From Parvibaculum lavamentivorans DS-1 (GTDB taxonomy: Bacteria; Pseudomonadota; Alphaproteobacteria; Parvibaculales; Parvibaculaceae): a DNA stretch of 64,000 bases. Positions 48,003 to 56,825 of this stretch are shown here, in pieces. The stretch is taken from assembly GCF_000017565.1 (NCBI RefSeq), contig NC_009719.1, positions 3,331,001 through 3,395,000 of the forward strand, read 5' to 3'. The translations under genes were made by a program, and so were the position numbers. The notes under the pieces were generated by a model. That model was not told where the DNA came from. It saw only the letters and a list, made by a program, of their open reading frames with translations, and made no database searches. Each line of letters starts with the position of its first letter. The first letter of the stretch is position 1.

Positions 48003-48113
48003 ATGCAGTTCCAATACTTCGCCCCGCAGCACGCGGATGGTGGGCCTCGCACCGCCCCCGGATGGGTTCCCGCATGGGAAATCCGCGGGCCGCCCGGCCC
48101 CGAACCCCGCTAA
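48003..48113 (+). CDS. Candidate 36-residue ORF
   Basis: ATG 48003 has GGAG seven bases upstream. The peptide starts MQFQYFAPQHADGGPRTAPG and is rich in Pro, Gly and Trp, ending in TAA. The composition is unusual and there is no known family, so this is weak support only. Confidence 0.25.
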   Translation: MQFQYFAPQHADGGPRTAPGWVPAWEIRGPPGPEPR

Positions 48114-48272
48114 AGCGCCAGTTACCGGCTCGCCGGTCCGGTTTTTCCCTCACGGTCCCGCCTTTCGCGGCTGGACCGTCCGGTGAAGCTCGCCCCGCGC
48201 CGTTGCTGACAAATACCTGCTGAATACTTGCCCCTTTCTTCGCTATGCGCGGAGAGAGACTGGAGGAGACTT

Positions 48273-48617
48273 ATGTTCGCCGCTACCGCCACCCTCGCCA
48301 TCCGCCACGCGCGCGCCACAGGCACGCTTGCCGCCCTTGCTTCCTTTCTCGTCATCGCTCTTTCCGGCCGCCCGCCGGACGGGGTTCTGGAGGCGCTTGT
48401 CGTCGTCCTGCCCGCCCTTGAGGTCACGCTCTTCGCTTTCGCCGTCGCCTTCGCGCTCGACGAAGTGCCCTCCGCGGCCAGCCTGGCCCTGCGCGCCTTC
48501 GCGCTCTGGGCGGCGGTCTGCTTCCTCACGATCTGGCTTCTCGTCGCCGCAACGCAGGCAAGCATCGAGGCCTATGTCCGGCTCGGGGGTCCGCCCATGC
48601 TCGGGAGCACCCTCTAG
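48273..48617 (+). CDS. Small hydrophobic membrane protein, unknown
   Basis: This 114-aa protein starts at ATG 48273 with GGAGGA six bases upstream, a strong site. Three hydrophobic stretches are visible: LAALASFLVIALSG near residue 20, LEALVVVLPALEVTLFAFAV near 40-58, and LRAFALWAAVCFLTIWLLVA near 75-95. The N terminus is Ala/Thr-rich and short. No family is recognised. The strong start and hydrophobic pattern support a real gene. It precedes ppiD by 176 bases. Confidence 0.55.
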   Translation: MFAATATLAIRHARATGTLAALASFLVIALSGRPPDGVLEALVVVLPALEVTLFAFAVAFALDEVPSAASLALRAFALWAAVCFLTIWLLVAATQASIEAYVRLGGPPMLGSTL

Positions 48618-48793
48618 CCACGGGAGCGCCCGGCATTTTGCGTTGAAAATCAAACGGAAAGCGCGCCCGATCCGCTTGCGAGGCCGGGGCCCCGCACCTA
48701 TCATGCCGCCCTCTCGCGAGGGGGCGGGCGGCGGGGGCCGCGCCCGCGGACTGACAGATCGCCGGCCGGACCGGCGAAAGAGAAAGACTGCAA

Positions 48794-50689
48794 ATGCTCG
48801 ATTCACTACGGAGAAACGCCTCGGGCTGGGTTGCCAAGGTGCTGATCGGCCTGCTCGCGCTCAGCTTCGCGGTCTGGGGCATCGCGGACATCTTCACCGG
48901 CTTCGGCGGCGATACGGTCGCGGAAGTGGGCGACCAGAAGATCGACGCCGCGACCTATCAGGTCGAGCTCCGCAACGAGATGAACCAGTTCTCCCAGCGC
49001 CTCGGGCAGCCGCTGTCGCTCGACCAGGCGCGCCAGTTCGGCATCGACCGCGCCGCTCTGTCGCGGCTTATCAGCCTTGCGGCCCTGGACGGCGCGGCAA
49101 GCGACCTCGGCCTTGCCGTGGGCGATGAGGCCGTCGGCATCGACATCACGACCGACCCCAACCTGCAGGGCCCCTTCGGCCGCTTCGACCGCGACCTTTT
49201 CCGCCAGTCGCTGCAGCAGAACGGCATTTCCGAAGAACGCTTCATCGAGCAGCGCCGCCGCGCCATGTCGCGCAAGCAGGTCATCGAGGTGATCCAGGTC
49301 GGCGTCGCCGCGCCGGAAGCACTTATCGAGATGGTGAGCCGCTTCCAGGAAGAGACCCGCGTCGCAGGTTACGTCATCCTGCCGCAATCCCTTGTCGGCG
49401 AGATCGCCGATCCGGACGAGGAGACCGTTCAGAAATTCTATGAAGCCGGTGCTTCCGCCTTCACGCTCCCGGAAACGCGCGACTTCAGCATCATGGTCCT
49501 CGAGCCCGAGGATGTGACGCGCACGATGGCCGTGTCGGAAGAAGACCTCCAGGCCGCCTATGAGCAGCGCCGGGGCGAGTATGACGTGCCGGAGCGCCGC
49601 GACGTTCATCAGATCACCTTCGCCAGCGAAGAAGAGGCCAACGAGGCACTCACGAAGCTGCGCGGCGGCGAGAATGTCGAAACCGTCGTTAAGGGCCTCG
49701 GCCTCACCATGAAAGATGTCGATCTCGGCAAGGTCTCTCGCGACGATATGCTGTCGCCCGAACTCGCGGATGCCGCCTTCTCGCTCGAAGGCACCGGCTA
49801 TAGCGAGCCCGTGCGGGGACCGCTCGGCTGGTCGATCCTGCATGTCACCGGTATCGAGCCCGGCAAGCCCAGCACCTATGAAGACGTGAAGGAAGAGCTG
49901 CGTGCGGCAATCGAACTCGAACTGGCGCGCGATCAGATCTACGACATCCAGAACACCATCGAGGACGCCCGCGCCGGCGGCGAGCCGCTCGCCGATGTCG
50001 CGAAGCGTTACAACCTTACCGTCCGCTCCATCGACGGCATCACCGCCGACGGAAAGACGCGGAACGGCGATACGGTCGAACTGCCGGAACTGCCGGACCT
50101 CCTGAACACGGTCTATGAGAACCAGCAGGGCGACCAGATCCCGCCGCTCGATTCCGGCAAGGACGGCTATTACTGGGTCGAGATCGACGCTGTGAACCCC
50201 GCCGAACTGCAGCCGCTCGACGAAGTGCGCGACCGCGTGGTGAGCATCTGGAAGCAGCAGAAGCGAGCTGACGACCTGGAAGCCCTGGCCACCTCGCTCG
50301 TGGAGCGTGGCAATGCGGGCGAGAGCTTTGAGAAGATCGCGGCGGAATATGGCCGCAGCGTTCTCTCCACGCCTCCTCTCCAGCGTTACGCGCAGAACGA
50401 CACCTTCTCGCGGACCGCCGTCACCCGGCTTTTCGCCGCGCCTGAAGGCGGCTTCACCTTCGGCCCGGTCGGCCTCGGTGACAGCCTCATCGTCATGCAG
50501 GTCAAGGATGTCCGCTCGCCGCAGCTCGACGCGAACAGCGACAAGTACAAGGAGACGCGGACAACCCTGGTCGATGCGATACAGGCCGACATGCTGCAGA
50601 CCTTCGTCGTCGGCTACCAGCAGGAGCTCGGCGTCGAGGTCAACAACACGCTGTTCCAACAGATGACGGCGACGGACACCGGCCTATGA
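48794..50689 (+). CDS. ppiD: Peptidyl-prolyl isomerase D-like periplasmic chaperone
   Basis: This is a membrane-anchored periplasmic folding factor, 631 aa. The N terminus has one membrane helix (VAKVLIGLLALSFAVWGIAD) preceded by the typical MLDSLRRNASGW. A SurA_N_3-type domain follows (VAEVGDQKIDAATYQVELRN). The parvulin-like domain lies near residues 240-360 (RRDVHQITFASEEEANEAL). The stop overlaps the trpE start by four bases (ATGA), so ppiD and trpE are coupled, a known alphaproteobacterial order. Confidence 0.93.
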   Translation: MLDSLRRNASGWVAKVLIGLLALSFAVWGIADIFTGFGGDTVAEVGDQKIDAATYQVELRNEMNQFSQRLGQPLSLDQARQFGIDRAALSRLISLAALDGAASDLGLAVGDEAVGIDITTDPNLQGPFGRFDRDLFRQSLQQNGISEERFIEQRRRAMSRKQVIEVIQVGVAAPEALIEMVSRFQEETRVAGYVILPQSLVGEIADPDEETVQKFYEAGASAFTLPETRDFSIMVLEPEDVTRTMAVSEEDLQAAYEQRRGEYDVPERRDVHQITFASEEEANEALTKLRGGENVETVVKGLGLTMKDVDLGKVSRDDMLSPELADAAFSLEGTGYSEPVRGPLGWSILHVTGIEPGKPSTYEDVKEELRAAIELELARDQIYDIQNTIEDARAGGEPLADVAKRYNLTVRSIDGITADGKTRNGDTVELPELPDLLNTVYENQQGDQIPPLDSGKDGYYWVEIDAVNPAELQPLDEVRDRVVSIWKQQKRADDLEALATSLVERGNAGESFEKIAAEYGRSVLSTPPLQRYAQNDTFSRTAVTRLFAAPEGGFTFGPVGLGDSLIVMQVKDVRSPQLDANSDKYKETRTTLVDAIQADMLQTFVVGYQQELGVEVNNTLFQQMTATDTGL

Positions 50690-52194
50690 TTTCGCCCGAC
50701 TACGCCAGTTTCGAGGCGTCGTACAACGCGGGTACGGCGCAGGTGGTCTATGCGCGTCTCGTCGCGGACCTCGAAACGCCTGTCTCCGCCATGCTCAAGA
50801 TCGCGGACGGAAAGCCGAACAGCTTCCTGCTCGAATCCGTCGAGGGCGGCGACAGCCGCAACCGCTATTCGATCATCGGCTTCGCGCCGGATGCCATCTG
50901 GCGGACGCGGGGCGACAAGGCGGAGCTGAACCGCAAGGCCCGCTTCGGGGATACTTACGAGCCCTGCCCCGGCGGCGCGCTGAAGAGCCTGCGTGCCTTC
51001 ATCGAGGAAAGCCGCATCGACCTGCCGGAGGAGCTGCCGCCGATGGCCGCCGGCGTCTTCGGCTATATGAGCTACGACACGGTGCGCCTGATGGAGCACC
51101 TGCCGAACGAGAACCCGGACGCGCTCGGCTTGCCGGACGGCATCTTCATCCGTCCAACGATCATCGCCGTCTTCGATTCCGTGAAGGACGAAGTTACCGT
51201 CGTCACGCCCGTGCGGCCGGAGCCCGGCGTCAGCGCACATGCCGCCTATACGCGCGCGAGCGAACGTGTCGGCGATGTGATCGCCGAGTTCGATACGGCG
51301 CTGCCGCATCTCCACCGCGATGCGGAAATCGGGCCGCTCGAAGAGCCGTGCTCCAACACGCCCAAGGATGCCTATTTCGGCATGGTCGCCCGTGCGAAGG
51401 AATACATCGCCGCCGGCGACATTTTTCAGGTCGTGCTCTCGCAGCGTTTCGAGGCGCCGTTCGAGCTGCCGCCCTTCGCGCTCTACCGGGCGCTCCGCCG
51501 CATCAACCCGTCGCCCTTCCTTTATTTCCTGAATTTCGAGGATTTCTCCATCGTCGGCTCGAGCCCGGAAATTCTCGTCCGCGTGCGGAACAACCGCGTC
51601 ACCATCCGCCCTATCGCGGGCACGCGCCATCGCGGAAAGAACAAGGCGGAAGACGAGGCGATCTCCGAAGAACTCCTCGCCGATCCGAAGGAGCGCGCCG
51701 AGCACCTCATGCTGCTCGATCTCGGGCGCAACGATGTCGGCCGCGTCTCGAAGATCGGTTCGGTCGATGTGACGGAACGTTTCGCGCTCCAGTACACATC
51801 GCACCTCATCCACATCGTCTCGAACGTCGAAGGCGACCTCGATCCCGCCTATGACGCGATTTCCGCCCTTGTCGCGGGCTTCCCGGCAGGCACCGTTTCC
51901 GGCGCGCCGAAAGTCCGCGCGATGGAAATCATCGACGAACTCGAACTCGAAAAGCGCGGCCCCTATGCCGGCTGCGTCGGCTACTTCTCGGCGGCGGGCG
52001 AAATGGACACCTGCATCGTGCTCCGCACCGCCATCGTCAAGGACGGCAAGATGTACGTCCAGGCAGGCGGCGGCGTGGTCGCGGATTCAAGCCCCGAAGG
52101 CGAGTATCAGGAAAGCGTCAACAAGGCCAAGGCCCTCTTCCGCGCGGCGGAAGAAGCCGTGCGCTACGCATCGCAGGTGGGGAAAAGGCAGTAA
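50686..52194 (+). CDS. trpE: Anthranilate synthase component I
   Basis: TrpE converts chorismate to anthranilate, the first step of tryptophan synthesis. The protein is 502 aa. The Trp feedback motif is SFLLESVEGGDSRNRYSI. The chorismate-binding domain contains AGDIFQVVLSQRFEAPF, FLNFEDFSIVGSSPEILV, RPIAGTRHRGKNKAED and GTVSGAPKVRAMEIIDEL. The glutaminase partner trpG lies 1.5 kb downstream, beyond an inserted minus-strand gene. No leader peptide is visible before ppiD-trpE. Confidence 0.97.
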   Translation: MISPDYASFEASYNAGTAQVVYARLVADLETPVSAMLKIADGKPNSFLLESVEGGDSRNRYSIIGFAPDAIWRTRGDKAELNRKARFGDTYEPCPGGALKSLRAFIEESRIDLPEELPPMAAGVFGYMSYDTVRLMEHLPNENPDALGLPDGIFIRPTIIAVFDSVKDEVTVVTPVRPEPGVSAHAAYTRASERVGDVIAEFDTALPHLHRDAEIGPLEEPCSNTPKDAYFGMVARAKEYIAAGDIFQVVLSQRFEAPFELPPFALYRALRRINPSPFLYFLNFEDFSIVGSSPEILVRVRNNRVTIRPIAGTRHRGKNKAEDEAISEELLADPKERAEHLMLLDLGRNDVGRVSKIGSVDVTERFALQYTSHLIHIVSNVEGDLDPAYDAISALVAGFPAGTVSGAPKVRAMEIIDELELEKRGPYAGCVGYFSAAGEMDTCIVLRTAIVKDGKMYVQAGGGVVADSSPEGEYQESVNKAKALFRAAEEAVRYASQVGKRQ

Positions 52195-52224
52195 GAAAAA
52201 TTTTCGACCTTGGCCCAGACAGAG

Positions 52225-52362
52225 GTGTCACCCCGGCGAAAGTCGGGGCCCACTCGCAGAGCCTCTTGCAGCTGATTTCAATTTTTCTGATTGGCACTGA
52301 CGCCACATGCCATCGCTCTTGCTGAGGAAACCAATGGGCCCCGGCTTTCGCCGGGGTGACAC
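52225..52362. repeat. Inverted pair of REP-like hairpins
   Basis: Two 28-base elements (52225-52252 and 52335-52362) are inverted copies matching at 27 of 28 positions. Each one alone folds as CCCCGGC-GAAA-GTCGGGG or its counterpart. Such GTGTCACCCCGGCGAAAG-type elements are dispersed intergenic repeats in many alphaproteobacteria. The pair lies between trpE and the convergent oxidoreductase gene and could also block transcription. Confidence 0.85.
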
Positions 52363-52393
52363 TGTGTTCTTGGTCGGCTCAAACAAAACTCAG

Positions 52394-53614
52394 CTACCTC
52401 TCCTCCACCTCCACATGCTCCGGCCGCACGCCGAGACCGACCGCATATCCCGGTATGCGGCGCAGCAGCGGAAACCGGCCGAGCAGCTTCAGCGGCAGCG
52501 GCGCCTTCATCCTGCCCTTCCTACGCAGCGCCGGGCCGAGCACGCGGTTCTGGATGAATACCTGCACGCCCTGCGTCACCCTGGTCGGAAAATCGCGGCG
52601 CCGCTGCACGGCGCGCAGGTCTGCGAGCGTCAGCCGCTTCTGCCTGAGCGGTCCAGCGAGGATATTCGCCGCCGCCACGGCATCCTGTATCGCGAGGTTG
52701 ATGCCGACGCCGCCGACCGGCGACATCGCATGGGCTGCGTCGCCGATGCAGAGCAGACCGTCCCGCGCCCATTCGCGCAGCCGGTCGACCTTCACCGTGA
52801 GCAGTTTCACATCGTCCCAACTGCGAAGCTCGCCGGTCCGGTCCGCCATATGCGGCTGCAGCGCCGCAATGGTTTCGCGAAACGCCTCGATCCCCTTCGT
52901 CTTCCAGTCCTCGAGTTCGCCCTTCCCGATCACGAAGGCGCATTGCCAGTAATCCCCGCGGTCGATGGTGATGAAGATATGCCCCATGTCGACGCGGCCG
53001 AGCGTCTCCAACGCGTCGTCTGCGCGGCGCGTGAGCCTCATCCAAAGCACGTCGAAAGGCGCGCCGATATCGAGGACATCGAGCCCCGCCTTCTCCCGCA
53101 CGACGGAGCCCCTGCCGTCGGCGCCGACGACCAGGTCGGCGCGAATGTCGAGCGTTCCGTCAGGCGTCGCCGCGCGGATACCCGCGACGCGGCCCGCATC
53201 TTCCAGCAGCCCGGTGGCTTCGGCATTCATGTGAAGATGAAAGCCCGGATAACGTCGCCCCGCCTCCGCCAAAAAGTCGAGAAAATCCCATTGCGGCATG
53301 AAGGCGACGAATTTGCACCGCGTCGGCAAATGCGAGAAATCGGCGGCGGTCAGGTGCTCGTCGCCGATATGAACGCCGACCTCGCTCATCTTCTGATGCG
53401 GCCGCGCCAGCAACCCGTCGAGCAGCCCCAGCTCATGCATCACTTCCAGCGTCGAGGGATGGATCGTGTCGCCGCGAAAATCCCGCAGGAAATCGCCATG
53501 CTTTTCGAGCACGGTGACGTCCACACCGGCCCGCGCCAACAACAGCCCCAGCATCATCCCCGCCGGCCCGCCGCCCGCGATGGCGCATGTGGTGGTGAGC
53601 GTCTTTTCCAACAT
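52394..53614 (-). CDS. FAD-dependent monooxygenase, UbiH/PHBH-like
   Basis: This is a flavoprotein hydroxylase of the aromatic monooxygenase group, 406 aa from ATG 53614, which has an excellent GAGGAGG site. The FAD motif is AIAGGGPAGMMLGLLLARAG, followed by LEKHGDFLRDFRGDTIHPS. The DG motif is LVVGADGRGSVVREKAG and the GD motif is CIGDAAHAMSPVGGVGINLA. The substrate is unknown. It is encoded against the trp genes and splits trpE from trpG. The REP-like pair lies at its 3' side. Confidence 0.88.
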   Translation of the reverse strand: MLEKTLTTTCAIAGGGPAGMMLGLLLARAGVDVTVLEKHGDFLRDFRGDTIHPSTLEVMHELGLLDGLLARPHQKMSEVGVHIGDEHLTAADFSHLPTRCKFVAFMPQWDFLDFLAEAGRRYPGFHLHMNAEATGLLEDAGRVAGIRAATPDGTLDIRADLVVGADGRGSVVREKAGLDVLDIGAPFDVLWMRLTRRADDALETLGRVDMGHIFITIDRGDYWQCAFVIGKGELEDWKTKGIEAFRETIAALQPHMADRTGELRSWDDVKLLTVKVDRLREWARDGLLCIGDAAHAMSPVGGVGINLAIQDAVAAANILAGPLRQKRLTLADLRAVQRRRDFPTRVTQGVQVFIQNRVLGPALRRKGRMKAPLPLKLLGRFPLLRRIPGYAVGLGVRPEHVEVEER

Positions 53615-53646
53615 CGGCCGTCCTCCTCTTTCCACCTTTCCCAACC

Positions 53647-53676
53647 TTGCCCCACCTGCCTCCTAACGCCTATATA
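53647..53676 (+). promoter_or_regulatory. Candidate promoter of trpGDC
   Basis: TTGCCC, an 18-base spacer and TATATA lie about 45 bases upstream of trpG. A small GC hairpin with a TTCG loop (near 53687-53702) follows in the leader. This would give trpGDC its own start after the inserted gene. Confidence 0.45.
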
Positions 53677-53720
53677 AAGACCGTGCAGCCCCCCTTCGGG
53701 GCCGTTTCAGGGATACTGCC

Positions 53721-54314
53721 ATGCTGCTGCTCATCGATAACTACGACAGCTTCACCTACAACCTCGTCCATTTCCTCGGAGAACTGGGCGCGGAGGCGGC
53801 TGTCCACCGCAATGACAAGATCACGGTGAACGAGGCGCTGGCAGCCCGTCCGCAGGCGATCGTCCTCTCGCCCGGCCCCTGCGACCCCGACAAGGCCGGC
53901 ATCTGCCTCGACCTCATTCAGGCCGCCGCCGCGCACCGCATTCCGCTGCTCGGCGTCTGTCTCGGCCATCAGGCCATCGGCCAGGCCTTTGGCGGCAAGG
54001 TCGTGCGTGCGCCCACCCTCATGCATGGCAAGATGAGCGCCATCCATCATGGCGGCAAAGGCATCTTCCAGTACCTGCCGAGCCCCATCGAGGCGACGCG
54101 CTATCATTCGTTGATCGTCGAGCGCGAAAGCCTGCCCGATTGCCTCGAAGTGACGGCATGGACGACCGACAACATCATCATGGGCGCGCGGCACAAGGAG
54201 CTGCCGATCCACGGCGTCCAGTTCCATCCGGAAAGCATCGCCTCGGAGCATGGACACGACATCCTGCGCAACTTCCTGCAGATCGCGGGCATGAACACGC
54301 GCGAGCTGGCGTAA
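53721..54314 (+). CDS. trpG: Anthranilate synthase component II (glutamine amidotransferase)
   Basis: TrpG supplies ammonia from glutamine to TrpE. The protein is 197 aa. The N terminus [20 protein letters not shown] is the family signature. The catalytic Cys is in [17 protein letters not shown] and the His-Glu in [16 protein letters not shown]. The oxyanion-side motif is [12 protein letters not shown]. It could also serve the folate enzyme PabB, as in several bacteria. It is followed by trpD after 19 bases. Confidence 0.96.
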   Translation: MLLLIDNYDSFTYNLVHFLGELGAEAAVHRNDKITVNEALAARPQAIVLSPGPCDPDKAGICLDLIQAAAAHRIPLLGVCLGHQAIGQAFGGKVVRAPTLMHGKMSAIHHGGKGIFQYLPSPIEATRYHSLIVERESLPDCLEVTAWTTDNIIMGARHKELPIHGVQFHPESIASEHGHDILRNFLQIAGMNTRELA

Positions 54315-54333
54315 GGGAGTTTTGCGGGGGGCC

Positions 54334-55359
54334 ATGACCGATTTCAAGACCATCATCGCGCGCCTTGCCGAAGGCCGCGCGCTCGACGCCGCCGAGGCGC
54401 GTGCCGCTTTCGAGATCGTCATGTCCGGCGAGGCGACGCAAGCGCAGATCGGCGCATTCCTGATGGGCCTGCGCGTGCGCGGCGAAACCGTCGCCGAAAT
54501 CACGGCAGGCGCCACCGTCATGCGCGAGCGCGCGCTCCGCGTTACGGCGCCCGCCAATGCCATCGACATTGTCGGCACGGGCGGCGACGGCGTCGGCACA
54601 TGGAATATCTCGACCGCGACCGCGCTCGTCGTTGCGGCGGCCGGCGTTCCGGTCGCCAAGCATGGCAACCGCAAAGCTTCCTCCTTGTCCGGTACGGCAG
54701 ACGCTCTTCAGGCGCTCGGCGTCAATCTCGATATTGATCCCGCGACCATCGCCGCCTCCATCGAAAAGGCGGGCATAGGCTTCATGTTCGCGCAGGCGCA
54801 TCATGCCGCCATGAAACATGTCGCGCCCGTCCGTGCCGATCTCGGCATCAAGACGATCTTCAACATGCTGGGGCCACTCTCCAATCCCGCCCTCGTGAAG
54901 CGGCAATTGCTCGGCGTCTTCGCGGCCGAATGGGTCAAGCCCTTCGCCGAGGCCCTTCGCAATCTCGGTTCCGACAGCGCCTGGGTGGTTCACGGTTCCG
55001 ACGGCATGGACGAACTGACGACCACCGGGCCGAGCGCCGTCGCCGAGCTGAAGGGCGGCTCGATCCGCGTTTTCGAGGTAACGCCGGAGGATGCCGGCTT
55101 GCCGCGCGCCTCCATCGAAGACCTCAAGGGCGGCGACCCGGAACAAAATGCCGCTGCCATTCGCCGCCTTCTCGATGGCGAAGCCGGGGCCTACCGCGAT
55201 ATCGTCTTGCTCAATACAGCTGCCGCGCTCATCGTCTCGGGTAAGGCGGCAACCTTGAAGGAAGGTGCCGGCCTCGCGGCAAAGGCAATCGACAGCGGCG
55301 CGGCAAAGCAAACCCTCGCAAAGCTCGTCGCGGCGACGAACGGCAAGAACAATGTCTGA
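54334..55359 (+). CDS. trpD: Anthranilate phosphoribosyltransferase
   Basis: TrpD joins anthranilate to phosphoribosyl pyrophosphate. The protein is 341 aa from ATG 54334; a TTG 12 bases upstream is less likely. The PRPP site is [20 protein letters not shown], followed by [20 protein letters not shown]. The anthranilate side shows [18 protein letters not shown] and [12 protein letters not shown]. The stop overlaps the trpC start by eight bases. Confidence 0.97.
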   Translation: MTDFKTIIARLAEGRALDAAEARAAFEIVMSGEATQAQIGAFLMGLRVRGETVAEITAGATVMRERALRVTAPANAIDIVGTGGDGVGTWNISTATALVVAAAGVPVAKHGNRKASSLSGTADALQALGVNLDIDPATIAASIEKAGIGFMFAQAHHAAMKHVAPVRADLGIKTIFNMLGPLSNPALVKRQLLGVFAAEWVKPFAEALRNLGSDSAWVVHGSDGMDELTTTGPSAVAELKGGSIRVFEVTPEDAGLPRASIEDLKGGDPEQNAAAIRRLLDGEAGAYRDIVLLNTAAALIVSGKAATLKEGAGLAAKAIDSGAAKQTLAKLVAATNGKNNV

Positions 55360-56149
55360 CATTCTCGAAAAGATCGGCGCCTACAAGCTGGACGAGATCG
55401 CCGCCGCGAAGCGCGCCCGTCCGCTCGCCTCGGTCGAGGAGATGGCGCGCGCCGCCGGCTCCGTGCGCGGCTTCGCCTCCGCCCTTCGCGCCCGCGTCGA
55501 CACGGGCGCCTACGCGCTCATCGCCGAAATCAAGAAGGCCAGCCCCTCCAAGGGTCTCATCCGCGCGGACTTCGATCCGCCGGCGCTTGCCCGTGCCTAT
55601 CAGGCCGGCGGCGCCACCTGCCTTTCGATCCTCACCGACGGCCCCTCCTTCCAGGGCGCGCCGGACTATCTGTCCGACGCCCGCGCCGCCGTGTCGCTCC
55701 CCGTGCTCCGCAAGGATTTCATGTACGACACCTACCAGGTGGCGGAAGCCCGGGCGATGGGCGCCGACGCCATTCTCATCATCATGGCCGCGGTTTCGGA
55801 CGCGCAGGCCCGCGAGATCGAGGAAGCCGCTTTCGGCTGGAAGATGGATGTGCTGGTCGAGGTTCACGACGAGGAGGAGCTCGCCCGCGCCGTCGAGCTG
55901 AAAAGTCCTCTCCTCGGGATCAACAACCGTAACCTCAAGACCTTCGAGACGACCCTCGCCACCACCGAGCGGCTCGCCCCCCTCGTCCCTTCGGGTCGGC
56001 TGCTCGTCGGCGAAAGCGGAATCTTCGCGCCGGACGACCTCACGCGTCTTTCAAAAGTTGGTGTACGGACGTTTCTCGTTGGCGAGAGCCTGATGCGGCA
56101 GACGGATGTGGAGGCAGCAACCCGTGCGTTGCTCGCTCCTCCCGCCTGA
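55352..56149 (+). CDS. trpC: Indole-3-glycerol-phosphate synthase
   Basis: TrpC closes the indole ring from carboxyphenylamino-deoxyribulose phosphate. The protein is 265 aa from ATG 55352. Barrel motifs are [20 protein letters not shown] (with the catalytic Lys), [49 protein letters not shown] and [15 protein letters not shown]. It is the monofunctional type without a TrpF fusion. It ends the trpGDC unit and is followed by a hairpin region. Confidence 0.97.
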   Translation: MSDILEKIGAYKLDEIAAAKRARPLASVEEMARAAGSVRGFASALRARVDTGAYALIAEIKKASPSKGLIRADFDPPALARAYQAGGATCLSILTDGPSFQGAPDYLSDARAAVSLPVLRKDFMYDTYQVAEARAMGADAILIIMAAVSDAQAREIEEAAFGWKMDVLVEVHDEEELARAVELKSPLLGINNRNLKTFETTLATTERLAPLVPSGRLLVGESGIFAPDDLTRLSKVGVRTFLVGESLMRQTDVEAATRALLAPPA

Positions 56150-56236
56150 CCGGGGATAAATACGGCCGCGCGCCTCTCGCGCCGGGCCGAAACCGGGGAT
56201 AAGCGGGCTTCCTTTATCCCCGGCCTGTTTATTTTT
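56150..56236 (+). terminator. Terminator region of trpGDC with duplicated 5' arm
   Basis: CCGGGGATAA (56193-56202) pairs with TTATCCCCGG (56214-56223), followed by CCTGTTTATTTTT. A second copy of the 5' arm at 56150-56159 could pair with the same 3' arm. The main hairpin is a good terminator; the alternative pairing is a possible switch. Confidence 0.7.
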
Positions 56237-56312
56237 GAACATCGTTTCATGCCCCATCGCGCCGTATGACGGTTTTGTGACAGTTGCGCGACAGTGGCTG
56301 CGGGACAACTCC

Positions 56313-56822
56313 ATGAATTACCACATAAGACAGGCAAAACCTGAAGAGTTTCAACTGTTTGGCGCCATAGAACGGGCCGCAAGCAAGGCTTTCATCGAAG
56401 CAGGCCTTCCGGAGATCGCTTCGCATGAACCAACCGACATAAAATTCATCAAAGCCAACGCCCGCAGCGGTGTCGTATTCGTCTCTGTACTGAACGATAA
56501 TCCGGTCGGGTTCATCCTCGCGGCGCCTCTGGACAGACCTTTCCATATCTTCGAATTGTCAGTCCATCCGGATCACGGACGCAAGGGTATGGGGCGTTCT
56601 CTCGTCGAATCCGTATGCGATTGGGCAAGGGAAAACGGCTCGAAATCCGTTACATTGTCGACCTTCCGCGACATCGTATGGAACGCACCGTTCTATGCCT
56701 CATGCGGTTTCAAGATCATTCCCGAGGATGAGTGGACGCCGGCCCTCCTCCTCGCGCATTATCACGAAGACGACATCGGACTGCCGCTCGACCGGCGATG
56801 TTTCATGCGCAAGGATCTGTAA
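56313..56822 (+). CDS. GNAT-family N-acetyltransferase
   Basis: This is an acetyl-CoA-dependent acyltransferase, 169 aa from ATG 56313; an upstream start at 56235 would lie in the trp terminator. The GNAT motif A is FELSVHPDHGRKGMGRSLVE with the Q/R-x-x-G-x-G/A-like RKGMG. Motif B region is NAPFYASCGFKIIPEDEW. Codon use looks somewhat less GC-biased than the trp genes, hinting at transfer. It is three bases before the second kdsA, so the two are coupled. The acceptor may be a sugar precursor or an unrelated amine. Confidence 0.88.
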   Translation: MNYHIRQAKPEEFQLFGAIERAASKAFIEAGLPEIASHEPTDIKFIKANARSGVVFVSVLNDNPVGFILAAPLDRPFHIFELSVHPDHGRKGMGRSLVESVCDWARENGSKSVTLSTFRDIVWNAPFYASCGFKIIPEDEWTPALLLAHYHEDDIGLPLDRRCFMRKDL

Positions 56823-56825
56823 CAA

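Larger units (their letters stand above)
47611..48272. other. 662-bp stretch without a confident gene
   Basis: The stretch lies between tpiA (minus) and a small membrane-protein gene (plus). It contains the divergent tpiA promoter region, a 31-codon ORF with a good ribosome binding site (47802), a plus-strand hairpin with a T-run (47924-47952), and a second 36-codon ORF (48003). A longer plus frame through the region (47822-48223) has Arg/Pro/Ser-rich composition typical of non-coding GC-rich DNA. Confidence 0.6.

Noticed and set aside
47822-48223. A 133-codon plus-strand frame in the gap after tpiA
   Set aside because: It has no convincing ribosome binding site and a low-complexity Arg/Pro/Ser composition, and it passes through a terminator-like hairpin.
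48806-50659. A 617-codon minus-strand frame opposite ppiD
   Set aside because: It is a shadow of the ppiD gene in GC-rich DNA, without a ribosome binding site or recognisable domain.
52225-52362. The inverted repeat considered as ends of an insertion sequence or a CRISPR fragment
   Set aside because: The 82 bases between the copies contain no transposase or repeated spacers; each copy alone is a REP-like hairpin.
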